DNA from: Marinomonas sp. KMM3893
GTDB taxonomy: Bacteria > Pseudomonadota > Gammaproteobacteria > Pseudomonadales > Marinomonadaceae
Direction of reading: 5' to 3'
Length of the DNA stretch: 64,000 nucleotides
Assembly (NCBI RefSeq): GCF_004352855.1
Contig: NZ_SJSC01000003.1
Span: 581,369 to 645,368 of the forward strand
The position numbers and the translations under genes were made by a program. The stretch's first letter is position 1. Each line of letters starts with the position of its first letter. The notes beneath the pieces are model-generated. The model saw only the letters and a program-made list of their open reading frames with translations. It did not search any database and had not been told where the DNA came from. Of this stretch, positions 29,327 to 39,091 are shown piece by piece.

Positions 29327-29836
29327 TTATCCGCAACATTTTTTGAATTTTTTACCAGAGCCGCAAGAGCAAGGGTCGTTACGGCCAACTTTATGGCTTT
29401 CTACGGGGGCGGTTTTTTGCGGGCTTGAGTGAACTTCATGGCTGCCAGAAACATACAACCATTGCCCATTTATTTTGTTAAAGAGTGACTTTTCTGTCAA
29501 TTCCCCTTGGTGTTTACCTTCTGTAAAACGGGCGCGAAAGGTGACGCTGCCAGTGTCGTCGCTTGCTTGGCCTTGCTCGGTTTCTAAAATGTCTAATTGA
29601 GTCCACAAGGTGGTGCTGTTTTCTTCTTGTATCGCTTGTGTGTCGTCTTCACTGGTGTCGTTATCGAGCTGCTGGGTGCGTTGAATATAATCAATGTCGT
29701 TACGTGCAAACGCGCTGAAACGAGAGCGCATCAGGGCCTCAGCCGTTGGTGCTGAACCTGGGTTTTGGTGATAGACAGCGCAGCAGTCTTGGTAGTTCTT
29801 TTCAGTGCCACAGGGGCAGGGTATTTGGTTTGCCAT
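29327..29836 (-). CDS. YchJ/UPF0225 family SEC-C motif protein
   Basis: This 169-residue protein has a SEC-C-type cysteine motif at each end ([13 protein letters not shown] near the N-terminus and [13 protein letters not shown] at the C-terminus), with an NTF2-like middle region ([23 protein letters not shown]). This matches the UPF0225/YchJ layout. The motifs probably bind zinc; the function is not established. It is divergent from sbcB with a 79-base spacer. Confidence 0.9.
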   Translation of the reverse strand: MANQIPCPCGTEKNYQDCCAVYHQNPGSAPTAEALMRSRFSAFARNDIDYIQRTQQLDNDTSEDDTQAIQEENSTTLWTQLDILETEQGQASDDTGSVTFRARFTEGKHQGELTEKSLFNKINGQWLYVSGSHEVHSSPQKTAPVESHKVGRNDPCSCGSGKKFKKCCG

Positions 29837-29915
29837 TGTTCGGCTCCTCGCATCGCCAAATCGTCATTAAGATGCGTATAATACGGTTTTCTTTCATGGC
29901 TAACAGGAATTATTT

Positions 29916-31367
29916 GTGACCTCATCGGGACCCACTTCATTTTTATGGTTTGATTTTGAAACCACTGGAACAGACCCCGCACGAGATAGGCCAATGCAGT
30001 TTGCGGGTATTCGCACGGATCTTGAATTTAACGTGATCGGCGAACCTATGATGTTTTATTGCCGCCTTCCAGAGGATGTTTTACCGCAACCAGAGGCGTG
30101 TCTATTAACCGGTATTAGTCCGCAAGAAGCCAATCGAGAAGGGCTTTGTGAAGCGGAGTTTATGGCGGCCATAGAAGCAGAGTTGTCATTGCCTGGCACC
30201 TGTTCATTAGGGTACAACAGCATTCGTTTTGATGATGAAGTTGTACGTCACGGTTTTTATCGTAACTTTATCGATCCTTATGCTCGTGAATGGCAAAACA
30301 ATTGCTCGCGCTGGGACATTATTGATTTAGTGCGCATGACCTACGCAATGCGCCCAGAAGGCATTGAATGGCCCATAGGCGAAGACGGCCAGGTATCGAT
30401 GAAACTCGAAGCACTGACCAAAGCCAATAACATTGCCCATGAACAAGCGCACGATGCTTTGTCCGATGTGTACGGCACCATCGAAGTGGCCAAACTGATT
30501 AAAACGACGCACCCTAAGTTGTTCGATTATTATTTGAAAATGCGTCAGAAACACGAGTTACAACAATTTATCGACCCGATTCGCATGAAGCCGTTTTTGC
30601 ATGTCTCAGGCATGTTCGGTCAGGTGAAAAAATACAGTGCGTTTGTTGCGCCTATTGCTCCGCATCCGACCAATAAAAATGGTGTGATTGTGTTCGATCT
30701 AATGAGCGATGCACAACCTCTGATTGACCTCAGTGTCGAGGAAATCCGTCACCGCGTGTTTACTCGCCAAGACGAATTGGGTGACCTTCCGCGCTTGCCG
30801 CTCAAAGTCATTCATTACAATAAGGCGCCAGCGGTAGCACCAGCAACCTTCTTGAAAGACGAAAAGGTGGTGGCGCGTCTTGAATTGGATGGCGATGCCT
30901 GCCGGAAAAATCTTGCTTTGTTAAAGTCTTTCCCAGGCTTGTCAGAAAAAATCAGTCAGGTGTTTGTGCAAGAAGAGCGCAGCATTCCTAAAGACCCAGA
31001 TTTGATGCTGTATTCTGGTGGTTTCTTCTCGCGCGAAGACAAAGCTCGGATGGACACCATTCGAAATACGCCGCCTGACGCTTTAAATGAACTCGAAATG
31101 TCATTTGATGATCGTCGTTTACCGGAAATGTTAATGCGTTATATTGCGCGTAATTACCCGGATCAGTTAAATGAGCAGCAGCGTGAAGAATGGGAAGAAT
31201 TCCGAGCCTTTAAATTGCTGGACAAAGACGGTGGTGGCTCGATTGACATGGAGGCTTTCTTTGATCGTTTGAACGCCATTGCGCAAACGCCAGATTTGCC
31301 TCCATCAAAACAGCTAATGCTGCAAGATTTATCCGATTATGCACAAAGCATCTACCCGATAGACTAA
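29916..31367 (+). CDS. sbcB: Exodeoxyribonuclease I
   Basis: Exonuclease I degrades single-stranded DNA 3' to 5' in mismatch repair and recombination. The DEDDh exonuclease motif starts the protein (FLWFDFETTGTDPARDRPMQFA), with later blocks SLGYNSIRFDDEVVRHGFYRN and HDALSDVYGTIEVAK. The C-terminal SH3-like and helical domains (QQREEWEEFRAFKLL) are present. The start is GTG 29916 with CAGGAA at 29904-29909. The length of 483 matches E. coli (475). The AI-2E-type gene follows 13 bases later. Confidence 0.95.
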   Translation: MTSSGPTSFLWFDFETTGTDPARDRPMQFAGIRTDLEFNVIGEPMMFYCRLPEDVLPQPEACLLTGISPQEANREGLCEAEFMAAIEAELSLPGTCSLGYNSIRFDDEVVRHGFYRNFIDPYAREWQNNCSRWDIIDLVRMTYAMRPEGIEWPIGEDGQVSMKLEALTKANNIAHEQAHDALSDVYGTIEVAKLIKTTHPKLFDYYLKMRQKHELQQFIDPIRMKPFLHVSGMFGQVKKYSAFVAPIAPHPTNKNGVIVFDLMSDAQPLIDLSVEEIRHRVFTRQDELGDLPRLPLKVIHYNKAPAVAPATFLKDEKVVARLELDGDACRKNLALLKSFPGLSEKISQVFVQEERSIPKDPDLMLYSGGFFSREDKARMDTIRNTPPDALNELEMSFDDRRLPEMLMRYIARNYPDQLNEQQREEWEEFRAFKLLDKDGGGSIDMEAFFDRLNAIAQTPDLPPSKQLMLQDLSDYAQSIYPID

Positions 31368-31380
31368 TCAAGGAGTTGAC

Positions 31381-32418
31381 ATGAGTGAACAGCATAGAGG
31401 CACGCACTGGTTAGTTGGCTTAGCCGCGTTTGTGATTATTATCGCGGGGTTGAAAGCCGCCTCCCAAATTGTGGTGCCTTTTATGCTGGCGGTGTTTATT
31501 GCCATCGTATGCGCTCCCTTGATGGCCAGTTTACGCCGCAGAAAGGTGCCCACTTGGCTGTCTATTGTGCTGGTGGTGTTGGTGGTGTTGGTTGGGCTAG
31601 GCATGATGGGCGCGTTGGTAGGGTCCTCGTTGGATGATCTTTCGAAGCAATTGCCGACCTATAAATCGCGTTTCGCGGAAGAAATGTCCAGTTTGCTGGC
31701 CAGCCTCAACAACATTGGCATTCATATTTCCTATGACAAAATCAAAGGGTATGTGGACCCGTCTTCTTTGATGCAGTTAGTGGCAAAAGCCTTAAGTGGG
31801 TTAGGCAGCGCGTTGACGAATTTCGTGTTGGTGATTATGACGGTCGTGTTTATTTTATTTGAAGCGGTTGAGCTGCCTAAGAAGCTGTCGCTGGCCTTGA
31901 ATGATGCGACTCAGTCGTTAGAGCATTTCCGTTCTTTTATTAATTCGGTGAACCGCTATTTGGTGATCAAAACCTCTGTTAGCTTACTGACGGGTGTCGT
32001 GATTGCATTGTGGCTATGGATCATAGGTGTGGATTTCCCTATCTTGTGGGGCGTGTGTGCCTTTTTGCTGAATTTCGTACCCAATATTGGTTCTATTATT
32101 GCGGCCGTGCCTGCCGTGCTGTTGGCATTTGTTCAGCTCGGCCCCCTCTATGCTGGTTTAACCGCATTGGGTTTTGTGGTGGTCAATTTGTTCGTGGGCA
32201 ATGTGATCGAGCCGCGCTATATGGGCAAAGGCTTAGGACTCTCAACGCTGGTGGTTTTCTTATCCTTATTGTTATGGGGGTGGGTGTTTGGTCCGGTAGG
32301 GATGTTGTTGTCGATACCACTGACGATTATTGTGAAACTGGCCTTAGAAGCCAATCCGCGCATGAAGTGGCTGGCTGTGATGATCGACTCCAGCAGCAAT
32401 CAAAAGTTGGATGACTAA
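31381..32418 (+). CDS. AI-2E family transporter (PerM-like)
   Basis: This 345-residue membrane protein has the AI-2E/PerM layout: two N-terminal membrane segments (LVGLAAFVIIIAGLKAAS; FMLAVFIAIVCAPLM), a soluble amphipathic middle region (SKQLPTYKSRFAEEMSSLLA), then a bundle of hydrophobic helices with the family signature NFVPNIGSIIAAVPAVLLAF and GNVIEPRYMGKGLGLSTLVVFLSLLLWGW. Members export small molecules or ions; the substrate cannot be assigned. It lies 13 bases after sbcB with AAGGAG before the ATG, probably co-transcribed. Confidence 0.9.
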   Translation: MSEQHRGTHWLVGLAAFVIIIAGLKAASQIVVPFMLAVFIAIVCAPLMASLRRRKVPTWLSIVLVVLVVLVGLGMMGALVGSSLDDLSKQLPTYKSRFAEEMSSLLASLNNIGIHISYDKIKGYVDPSSLMQLVAKALSGLGSALTNFVLVIMTVVFILFEAVELPKKLSLALNDATQSLEHFRSFINSVNRYLVIKTSVSLLTGVVIALWLWIIGVDFPILWGVCAFLLNFVPNIGSIIAAVPAVLLAFVQLGPLYAGLTALGFVVVNLFVGNVIEPRYMGKGLGLSTLVVFLSLLLWGWVFGPVGMLLSIPLTIIVKLALEANPRMKWLAVMIDSSSNQKLDD

Positions 32419-32627
32419 AAGCATTACTGCGTCCAGTGGCGCAGTGTGCTATTGCGCAAAATAACCTAAAAGAAATGGACGATAGTCTGGATAAATAAGC
32501 AAGAAAGGCGACATTGTCAAAAGTCGGCCTAACAACGTTGATTTTGAATTGCTTGGCTGGATACACTCAAGCTCACAGAATGAACATTGCCGTAATAGCT
32601 ACGGTATTTAAGGTTAGGAGACCTATT

Positions 32628-33332
32628 ATGAGCGATACTTTTCACTCTCTTTTTATCGACAATGTTAGCCGCCAACATTACCAAGTAGGCACCACGGATG
32701 CCGCAAGTAAATCCATTCATGTGGTTATTTGGCCAACGTTTTCAGGTTTGACGGATTTCGAAAAATCGATTGCCGACAAAGTCGCGTCATTTGGCTATTC
32801 AGTGACGGCTGTGGATTTATATGGGCAAGATTGCGTCTTAGAGAGCACCGAAGATAAATTGTCTTTAATGGGCAAGCTACTCGAAAATGAAACACCTCTT
32901 CATCAATTGCAACGGACTTTGACAGACGAGTCAGTGGCGAATCTGAGCAATAAAACCATTGTTCATATTGGCTTTTGTTTGGGTGGTCGCTTGGCCTTAG
33001 AAGCCGGTCAGTACTTTAAAGACAGTGTCGGCGCTGCGAGCTTCCATGGTTTGATGAGTTTTAATAGAGCGCCGGAAGAGCAGGTTAATCGTGACCTGAA
33101 GATCATGGTGTTAAATGGCTATAATGACCATATGGTAAGCGATGCAGATGCTCAATCCGCCAAGCAGTACTGGACAGGATTAGGCATTGATTTTCAATTT
33201 ATGGACTTTGGCAACACGGTGCATTCTTTTATGCTGCCCAGTGCGAATAACCCAGAGCACGGCAGCCTGTACAACCCTGTTGTAGCGCAACGAGGTTATG
33301 CTTATTTGGAAAACTTCTTAAGCGAATTTTAG
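32628..33332 (+). CDS. Dienelactone hydrolase family protein
   Basis: This 234-residue alpha/beta hydrolase has the dienelactone hydrolase triad: Cys117 in GFCLGGRLAL, Asp167 in NGYNDHMV and His199 in HSFMLP. Members hydrolyse lactones or cyclic esters, but many have no known substrate. ATG 32628 with TAGGAG at 32615-32620 is chosen; an in-frame ATG at 32514 would add 38 residues of poor quality. It stands alone after the transporter. Confidence 0.9.
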   Translation: MSDTFHSLFIDNVSRQHYQVGTTDAASKSIHVVIWPTFSGLTDFEKSIADKVASFGYSVTAVDLYGQDCVLESTEDKLSLMGKLLENETPLHQLQRTLTDESVANLSNKTIVHIGFCLGGRLALEAGQYFKDSVGAASFHGLMSFNRAPEEQVNRDLKIMVLNGYNDHMVSDADAQSAKQYWTGLGIDFQFMDFGNTVHSFMLPSANNPEHGSLYNPVVAQRGYAYLENFLSEF

Positions 33333-33367
33333 GTCTTACCCAGTGTGTTGAATGACACATGACCTAC

Positions 33368-33396
33368 AAAAATGCCCTCGTAATGAGGGCATTTTT
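33368..33396. terminator. Bidirectional terminator between dienelactone hydrolase and ABC ATPase
   Basis: AAAAATGCCCTC (33368-33379) and its complement GAGGGCATTTTT form a compact hairpin with A and T runs on either side, between two convergent genes. Confidence 0.9.
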
Positions 33397-33424
33397 GTAC
33401 CAGTCAATGGCTGCTAGTTAGGCG

Positions 33425-34531
33425 TTAAGTGCGCGACGGAATAGGGCGATTGACTAGGGCTTCCCCTTTGCTATTGAATAAATAGCAATCTGTTTTAGCA
33501 ACGCCGACTGTAACGGATTCTCCGTTTCGTGTGAGATTCTGGCCGCTGGCTTCTATGGTTAATTTATGGCCTTTATACTGTCCATATAAGAAGCTGGTGC
33601 CGCCTAAATGCTCAGCAACATCCACTTCAACGGTAAAAGAGAAATCGCTGTTTTCTGTGTTTTCTTTCACATGTTCTGGGCGTAAACCCAGTTTAACGCT
33701 TTCATTGACGCTGACTTTGTCGGCATCGACGGTGAGGGCAATTTGTTGCCCTGCGACATCGATGGTCGCGAGGCTTTTTTCATCAATGGCCAGTACCTTG
33801 CCATCCAAAAAATTCATTCTAGGCGAGCCTATAAAGCCGGCGACAAATTCATTGGCAGGATTGTGGTATAGCGTTAATGGGGAGCCTACTTGTTCCACAT
33901 TGCCCGCGCGTAAGACGACAATCTTGTCCGCCAGTGTCATGGCTTCTACTTGATCGTGGGTAACGTAGATCATTGACGATTTTAAGCGACTGTGGAGTTG
34001 TGCGATTTGAATGCGCATATCAACCCGAAGTTCGGCGTCAAGGTTAGACAATGGCTCATCAAACAAAAACACGTCAGGTTGACGCACAATGGCGCGGCCA
34101 ATGGCCACACGTTGGCGCTGACCACCAGAGAGTTGTTTGGGTTTGCGATCTAATAAACTTTCTAATTGCAAAATGCTGGCCGCATTGGCCACCTGAGTTT
34201 TGATTTTTTCCGGATCCACACCGGTCATACGCAAGCCAAAACTCATGTTTTCTTCGACCGTCATATGCGGATAAAGCGCATAAGACTGGAACACCATGGC
34301 CACGCCACGATCCGCGGGGGCGACGCTGTTCATGTTTTGGCCATTGATCTCTAATGTGCCGTCTGTGATGTCTTCTAGGCCAGCAATTAAGCGCAATAGC
34401 GTCGATTTACCGCAGCCAGAAGGACCAACAAAAACGACAAATTCACCGTCTTCTAGTTCTAGGTTAACGCCATGGATTGTTTCAATCTCATTAAAGCGTT
34501 TGATGACGTTTTTTAATTTTATTGTTGCCAT
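33425..34531 (-). CDS. Sugar ABC transporter ATP-binding protein (UgpC/MsmK family)
   Basis: This 368-residue ATPase has Walker A GPSGCGKSTLLR, the signature LSGGQRQRVAIGRA and Walker B VFLFDEPLSNLDAELR, with the C-terminal TOBE/MalK-like domain (LGLRPEHVKENTE). It is of the UgpC/MsmK class that energises carbohydrate permeases. ATG 34531 with AGGA upstream is preferred over a longer start at 34561. It is on the opposite strand from the two sugar permease genes at 35.5 kb that have no ATPase of their own, so it is their likely partner. IclR precedes it by 10 bases. Confidence 0.92.
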   Translation of the reverse strand: MATIKLKNVIKRFNEIETIHGVNLELEDGEFVVFVGPSGCGKSTLLRLIAGLEDITDGTLEINGQNMNSVAPADRGVAMVFQSYALYPHMTVEENMSFGLRMTGVDPEKIKTQVANAASILQLESLLDRKPKQLSGGQRQRVAIGRAIVRQPDVFLFDEPLSNLDAELRVDMRIQIAQLHSRLKSSMIYVTHDQVEAMTLADKIVVLRAGNVEQVGSPLTLYHNPANEFVAGFIGSPRMNFLDGKVLAIDEKSLATIDVAGQQIALTVDADKVSVNESVKLGLRPEHVKENTENSDFSFTVEVDVAEHLGGTSFLYGQYKGHKLTIEASGQNLTRNGESVTVGVAKTDCYLFNSKGEALVNRPIPSRT

Positions 34532-34541
34532 GAAATTTATC

Positions 34542-35330
34542 CTAATGCTTGTCGGAGGCAATCGCCCCCATTCGGGTGGAGACTTTCAAACAGGCGTCTT
34601 TCACTAAGTGTTGAAAGTGTTGAAAACGTGCTTCGTCAACTCGAAATTTTGGTGCTGTGATGCTCAGCGCCGCAATGGGTTCGTCTAGGTAATTAAAAAT
34701 AACCGAAGCCGCACATTGAATACCTTCTTCGTGCTCTTCTAAATCTAAAGCGATTTTAGTGTCGCGAATCTTGATCAGCTGCTCTTTTAATTCGTCGGCA
34801 GTGGTAATCGTGGTGGGGGTGTGACGTATAAAAGATTGCTCTTGAATGGCCTCTTCAAGTTGGCTTTCATTTAAGAAAGCCATCATCGCCTTGCCAACAC
34901 CCGTGCAATACCCTGGGCCTTTTTTCCCGACGGCAGAAAAAAGTCGTAAACTTTTTTGGCTTTCTAACTTGTCGATATAGATGACATCACCACGATCTAA
35001 TACCGCTAAATGGATGGTTTCACCGGTTTCTTGCCATAAGGATTTGATTTGGTCTGCGGCAACGTCTCTTACATCAATGCGCGACCAAGCTTTGTGGGCG
35101 AGTTCTAATAAGCCATACCCTGGATGGTAAAGTTGAGCGCTTTCATCAAAGCGGATTAGCCCTTTCTCAACCAAAGATAATAATATTCTATGTACAGTGG
35201 CTTTGGGTAAATCGGCTTTTTCGACTATTTCTGCGAATCGCAGAGGCGTGCTCGCGGTGCAGACTTCTTGGAGCAAGCTTAGGGCTTTATCCAAAGATGA
35301 GCCGCCGCTTTTGGTCTCCAATTTCGTCAT
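34542..35330 (-). CDS. IclR family transcriptional regulator
   Basis: This 262-residue regulator has an N-terminal IclR helix-turn-helix (about residues 12-75: LDKALSLLQEVCTASTPLRFAEIVEKADLPKATVHRIL) and a C-terminal IclR ligand domain (GVGKAMMAFL; EEHEEGIQCAASVIF). It is transcribed away from the galactoside operon and shares its promoter region, where two similar inverted repeats lie. It is therefore the probable regulator of both arms. ATG 35330 is used, preceded by GGAG. Confidence 0.92.
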   Translation of the reverse strand: MTKLETKSGGSSLDKALSLLQEVCTASTPLRFAEIVEKADLPKATVHRILLSLVEKGLIRFDESAQLYHPGYGLLELAHKAWSRIDVRDVAADQIKSLWQETGETIHLAVLDRGDVIYIDKLESQKSLRLFSAVGKKGPGYCTGVGKAMMAFLNESQLEEAIQEQSFIRHTPTTITTADELKEQLIKIRDTKIALDLEEHEEGIQCAASVIFNYLDEPIAALSITAPKFRVDEARFQHFQHLVKDACLKVSTRMGAIASDKH

Positions 35331-35375
35331 GTAATTTCTCCAAAAATATCGTCGTATTAGGGTTATATGTTTTTT

Positions 35376-35390
35376 TGGGACTAAGTTCCA
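35376..35390. promoter_or_regulatory. Candidate IclR operator, site 1
   Basis: TGGGACTAAGTTCCA is an inverted repeat with one mismatch in the IclR/permease divergent spacer. It shares the pattern TRGRAC-N3-RTTCCA with site 2, 42 bp away. Confidence 0.45.
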
Positions 35391-35417
35391 CAAATTTTTA
35401 TTAAGTATTGCAAAAAG

Positions 35418-35432
35418 TAGAACTCTATTCCA
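35418..35432. promoter_or_regulatory. Candidate IclR operator, site 2
   Basis: TAGAACTCTATTCCA matches the same half-site pattern as site 1, with starts exactly 42 bp (four helical turns) apart. Confidence 0.45.
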
Positions 35433-35504
35433 TTATTTTGTTTGGTGAGTTGTCTGTCAGCAATGACAACCCGTATTTTAATAAGAATAAGAGGTGGGTT
35501 AGCG

Positions 35505-36380
35505 ATGCAGAAATTGCATAGCAAACAGCAACAATGGATGCCAATTTTGTTCCTCGCACCGGCAGTCATTTTGTTTTCGCTCTACGTGATTTTCCCTATT
35601 GCTCAAAGTATCTGGTTAAGTTTCTTTGAGTGGGATGGATTAGGTGAAAAGACGTTTGTAGGATTAAGTAATTATTTTGAGTTGTTTTCGGATGAACAAT
35701 TTTGGACCGCATTAATCAATAACCTTTATTGGTTGATCTTCTTTATGTTGGCCCCTCCTATTGGCTTATTACTTGCGTTGTTCCTAAACCAAAAAGTGAT
35801 GGGAATACGTTTTGTTAAAGCCATGTTTTTCTTCCCCTTTGTTATCTCACAAGTGGTCGTTGGTCTGGTTTTTTCTTGGTTCTACGACCCCAGTTTTGGC
35901 TTATTTAACAAGGCGATTGAGCTGTTTGGTTTTCAGCCGATTGCAGTATTGTCGGACGAGCATTGGGTAACGTTCGGCATCATTGTGGCGGGGTTGTGGC
36001 CGCAAATAGCTTACTGCATGATCTTGTATCTCACAGGCTTAAATAATTTGAGCCCAGACCAGATCGAAGCCGCACGCTTAGACGGTGCTCATGGCTGGAA
36101 AATGCTGCGTCATGTGATTCTTCCGCAATTAAAACCAGCGACCTTTATTGCCATTGTCGTGACGGTTATTGGTGCATTACGAAGTTTCGACTTGGTGGCC
36201 ACCATGACCTCAGGTGGACCATTTGGTAGCTCCAGTGTGCTGGCGTATTTCATGTATGAGCAATCTATTTTCAACTATCGGGCAGGGTATGGCGCGGCCA
36301 TTGCGACCATCTTGTTCTTGATTATGGATATTTACATTGCCTACTTCCTATGGCGCATGCTGAAGAGTGAGAAAGCCTAA
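35505..36380 (+). CDS. Sugar ABC transporter permease (MalF-like)
   Basis: This 291-residue inner-membrane permease has about six membrane segments. It carries the EAA loop signature NLSPDQIEAARLDGAHGWKMLRHVILPQLKPA that docks the ATPase. It is the first of two permeases of the carbohydrate uptake-1 (MalF/UgpA) type. ATG 35505 is chosen because AGAGGTGGG precedes it. The next gene begins on the stop codon (TAATG). Partners are the second permease, the ATPase at 34 kb and the binding protein at 43.6 kb. Confidence 0.93.
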   Translation: MQKLHSKQQQWMPILFLAPAVILFSLYVIFPIAQSIWLSFFEWDGLGEKTFVGLSNYFELFSDEQFWTALINNLYWLIFFMLAPPIGLLLALFLNQKVMGIRFVKAMFFFPFVISQVVVGLVFSWFYDPSFGLFNKAIELFGFQPIAVLSDEHWVTFGIIVAGLWPQIAYCMILYLTGLNNLSPDQIEAARLDGAHGWKMLRHVILPQLKPATFIAIVVTVIGALRSFDLVATMTSGGPFGSSSVLAYFMYEQSIFNYRAGYGAAIATILFLIMDIYIAYFLWRMLKSEKA

Positions 36381-37231
36381 TGTTTCCAACACCAGTAGAA
36401 AAAAAGTCATTACCTTTTAACATCAGTTACCGCGTCGCCATTTGGGTTGCTTTGTTTTTGTGGTTATTACCGCTGTTGGCGGTATTGATGACCTCAGCTC
36501 GCTCCACAGCAGACCTTAATGCAGGCAACTATTGGGGCATCCCTACGCAGTGGATGTTTTTGCAAAACTACACCTTGGTGTTTACTCAAACACCGATGTT
36601 ACGGTATTTGCTGAACTCCTTGATCATAACCTTGCCTGCAGTAATTGGGGCGGTGTCGCTTTCAACGCTAGCCGGTTATGCGCTGGCAAAATTTAAATTT
36701 CGCGGGCGCATTGGTTTATTTGCCGCCTTTATTGCGGGTAATTTTGTGCCGTTTCAAATCTTAATGATTCCGGTGCGAAACCTCACCATAGACATGGGGT
36801 TATACGACACGGCGAGTGGTTTGATTTTGTTTCATATCGCTTTTCAAACCGGATTCTGTACCTTATTTATGCGTAACTTTATTGTTGGTTTGCCTGATGA
36901 GCTAATCGAAGCGGCGCGGGTTGAAGGGGTCAGTGAATGGCAAATTTTCCGACACATTGTACTGCCTTTGGTTCGTCCGGCCTTAGCGGCCTTGGCGGTG
37001 CTGATTTTCACCTTTATCTGGAACGATTATTTCTGGGCATTGGTGTTGGTACAAAGTGACGAAGTGCGTCCTATTACCGCGGGGATCAGTGCTTTGAAAG
37101 GCCAATGGATGGCGTCTTGGCAGTTGATTTCTGCAGGGTCTATTATTGCTGCGTTGCCGCCCGTAATTCTGTTTTTTGCGATGCAGCGACATTTTATTGC
37201 GGGATTGACGCTAGGGGCAACGAAAGGATAA
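36380..37231 (+). CDS. Sugar ABC transporter permease (MalG-like)
   Basis: This 283-residue permease has six membrane segments and the EAA loop LPDELIEAARVEGVSEWQIFRHIVLPLVRPA. It is the MalG/UgpE-type partner of the preceding gene. Its ATG overlaps the stop of the previous gene (TAATG at 36378-36382), indicating tight coupling. It precedes the dehydratase gene by 96 bases. Confidence 0.93.
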   Translation: MFPTPVEKKSLPFNISYRVAIWVALFLWLLPLLAVLMTSARSTADLNAGNYWGIPTQWMFLQNYTLVFTQTPMLRYLLNSLIITLPAVIGAVSLSTLAGYALAKFKFRGRIGLFAAFIAGNFVPFQILMIPVRNLTIDMGLYDTASGLILFHIAFQTGFCTLFMRNFIVGLPDELIEAARVEGVSEWQIFRHIVLPLVRPALAALAVLIFTFIWNDYFWALVLVQSDEVRPITAGISALKGQWMASWQLISAGSIIAALPPVILFFAMQRHFIAGLTLGATKG

Positions 37232-37327
37232 AAGCATCACAGATGAGCATAAGGCGGAGCGTTGTTCGTCGCCTTATTCTCTGTGTGCGCTGTTTATTCG
37301 TGTGTATCGAATTGGGAGTCATCGTTA

Positions 37328-39091
37328 ATGACAGAGTCAACGGAAGATAAAAAAAATAACAAGCAGACGTTACTTGAAAAAAAGCCATTACGCAGTCAAC
37401 AGTGGTATGGAAAGCTCGACAAAGATGGCTTTATTCACCGCAGCTGGATGAAAAACCAAGGGTTGCCAGACCACAGTTTTGATGGTCGTCCAGTGATTGG
37501 TATTTGTAATTCATGGAGTGAGCTTACGCCCTGTAATGCTCATCTAAGAGAGCTTGCTGACTATGTAAAACGAGGTGTTTGGGAGGCTGGTGGTGTGCCA
37601 CTGGAGTTTCCCGTGATGTCACTTGGTGAAACTCAAATGAAACCGACGGCCATGCTGTTTCGTAATCTGATGAGCATGGACGTGGAAGAATCCTTGCGCG
37701 CCTATGGTATCGATGGCGTGGTGCTATTGGGTGGCTGTGATAAAACGACCCCGGCGCAATTAATGGGGGCTTGCTCCGTTGATCTGCCAACCATAGTAGT
37801 GTCATCCGGTCCTATGCTAAATGGTAAAAATCGAGGTAAAGACATAGGGTCTGGCACCGATGTTTGGAAATTTAGTGAAGCGGTACGGGGCGGCAACATG
37901 AGCCTTGATGAATTTATGCGTGCTGAATCGAGCATGTCGCGTTCGCGTGGTACCTGCATGACTATGGGAACCGCCTCGACTATGGCTTGTTTGGTTGAAG
38001 CGATGGGCATGTCATTACCTGAAAATGGCAGCTTACCCGCAGTAGACTCTCGTCGTCAGGCGTTGGCGCATTTAACAGGGTCCCGCATTGTTAGTATGGT
38101 CAAAGAAGACCTAAAACCCTCCGATATTCTTACCAAAACAGCGTTTGAAAATGCCATCCGAGCCAATGCTGCGCTTGGTGGTTCGACTAATGCTGTGGTG
38201 CATTTGCTGGCCATTGCAGGACGCCTTGGCGTGACATTGACTCTGGATGATTGGGATCGTATTGGCGCAGCGGTTCCTTGTTTAGTGGATTTAATGCCAT
38301 CTGGCCGTTTTTTGATGGAAGATTTTCATTATGCCGGTGGTTTCCCTGCGTTAATTCAGCGTTTGAGCCATGTGTTTGATATGTCGGCGAATACCGTATG
38401 TGGCGCGTCATTAGGAGACATTACCGCCGGCGCGGAATGCTTTAACGACGAGGTGATTCGTCCCCTTGATAAGCCCTTGCGTGCGCTAGGCGGAATCGCA
38501 GTGTTACGCGGCAATCTAGCGCCTCAAGGGGCCATTATAAAGCCCAGCGCCGCGACGCCAGAGTTGTTGCAACACACTGGTAAAGCGGTGGTCTTTGAAA
38601 ATATTGAAGACTATAAGGCGCGTATAGATAGCCCTGAACTGGCGGTCGATAAAGACTCGATTTTGGTGCTAAAAGGCTGTGGCCCAAAAGGGTATCCAGG
38701 CATGCCTGAAGTCGGCAATATGGCTTTGCCAAGCAAGCTGTTAGCACAAGGGGTGACGGATATGGTGCGCATCAGTGATGCTCGTATGAGTGGCACGGCT
38801 TTTGGCACAGTGGTGTTGCATGTTGCACCAGAGTCCACCATTGGGGGCGCATTGGCTTTGGTTCAAAATGGCGATGAGATTACGTTGGATGTGAGCGCTA
38901 GGCGCTTGCATTTGGGGATTTCAAATGAAGAAATGGCGCGCCGCAAAGACGCCTGGCAACCAGAAAAGAGCCAATATCAGCGCGGTTACGCGAAGCTGTA
39001 TATTGACCATGTGATGCAGGCTGATGAGGGCGCGGATTTGGATTTCTTAGTGGGCAGCAGTGGCTCGAACGTCAGTAGAGAGTCGCACTAA
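37328..39091 (+). CDS. IlvD/Edd family sugar acid dehydratase (probable galactonate/arabinonate dehydratase)
   Basis: This 587-residue protein is an iron-sulfur dehydratase of the IlvD/Edd family. The cluster cysteines are Cys69 (TPCN), Cys137 (GGCDKTTP) and Cys210 (GTCMTMGTASTM). Opening and closing blocks GVPLEFPVMSLGE and DARMSGTAFGTVVLH are as in sugar acid dehydratases such as L-arabinonate dehydratase rather than branched-chain IlvD. With dgoK and dgoA alongside, its probable role is to convert D-galactonate to 2-keto-3-deoxygalactonate, replacing the enolase-type DgoD (inference). ATG 37328 is the chosen start. Confidence 0.85.
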   Translation: MTESTEDKKNNKQTLLEKKPLRSQQWYGKLDKDGFIHRSWMKNQGLPDHSFDGRPVIGICNSWSELTPCNAHLRELADYVKRGVWEAGGVPLEFPVMSLGETQMKPTAMLFRNLMSMDVEESLRAYGIDGVVLLGGCDKTTPAQLMGACSVDLPTIVVSSGPMLNGKNRGKDIGSGTDVWKFSEAVRGGNMSLDEFMRAESSMSRSRGTCMTMGTASTMACLVEAMGMSLPENGSLPAVDSRRQALAHLTGSRIVSMVKEDLKPSDILTKTAFENAIRANAALGGSTNAVVHLLAIAGRLGVTLTLDDWDRIGAAVPCLVDLMPSGRFLMEDFHYAGGFPALIQRLSHVFDMSANTVCGASLGDITAGAECFNDEVIRPLDKPLRALGGIAVLRGNLAPQGAIIKPSAATPELLQHTGKAVVFENIEDYKARIDSPELAVDKDSILVLKGCGPKGYPGMPEVGNMALPSKLLAQGVTDMVRISDARMSGTAFGTVVLHVAPESTIGGALALVQNGDEITLDVSARRLHLGISNEEMARRKDAWQPEKSQYQRGYAKLYIDHVMQADEGADLDFLVGSSGSNVSRESH

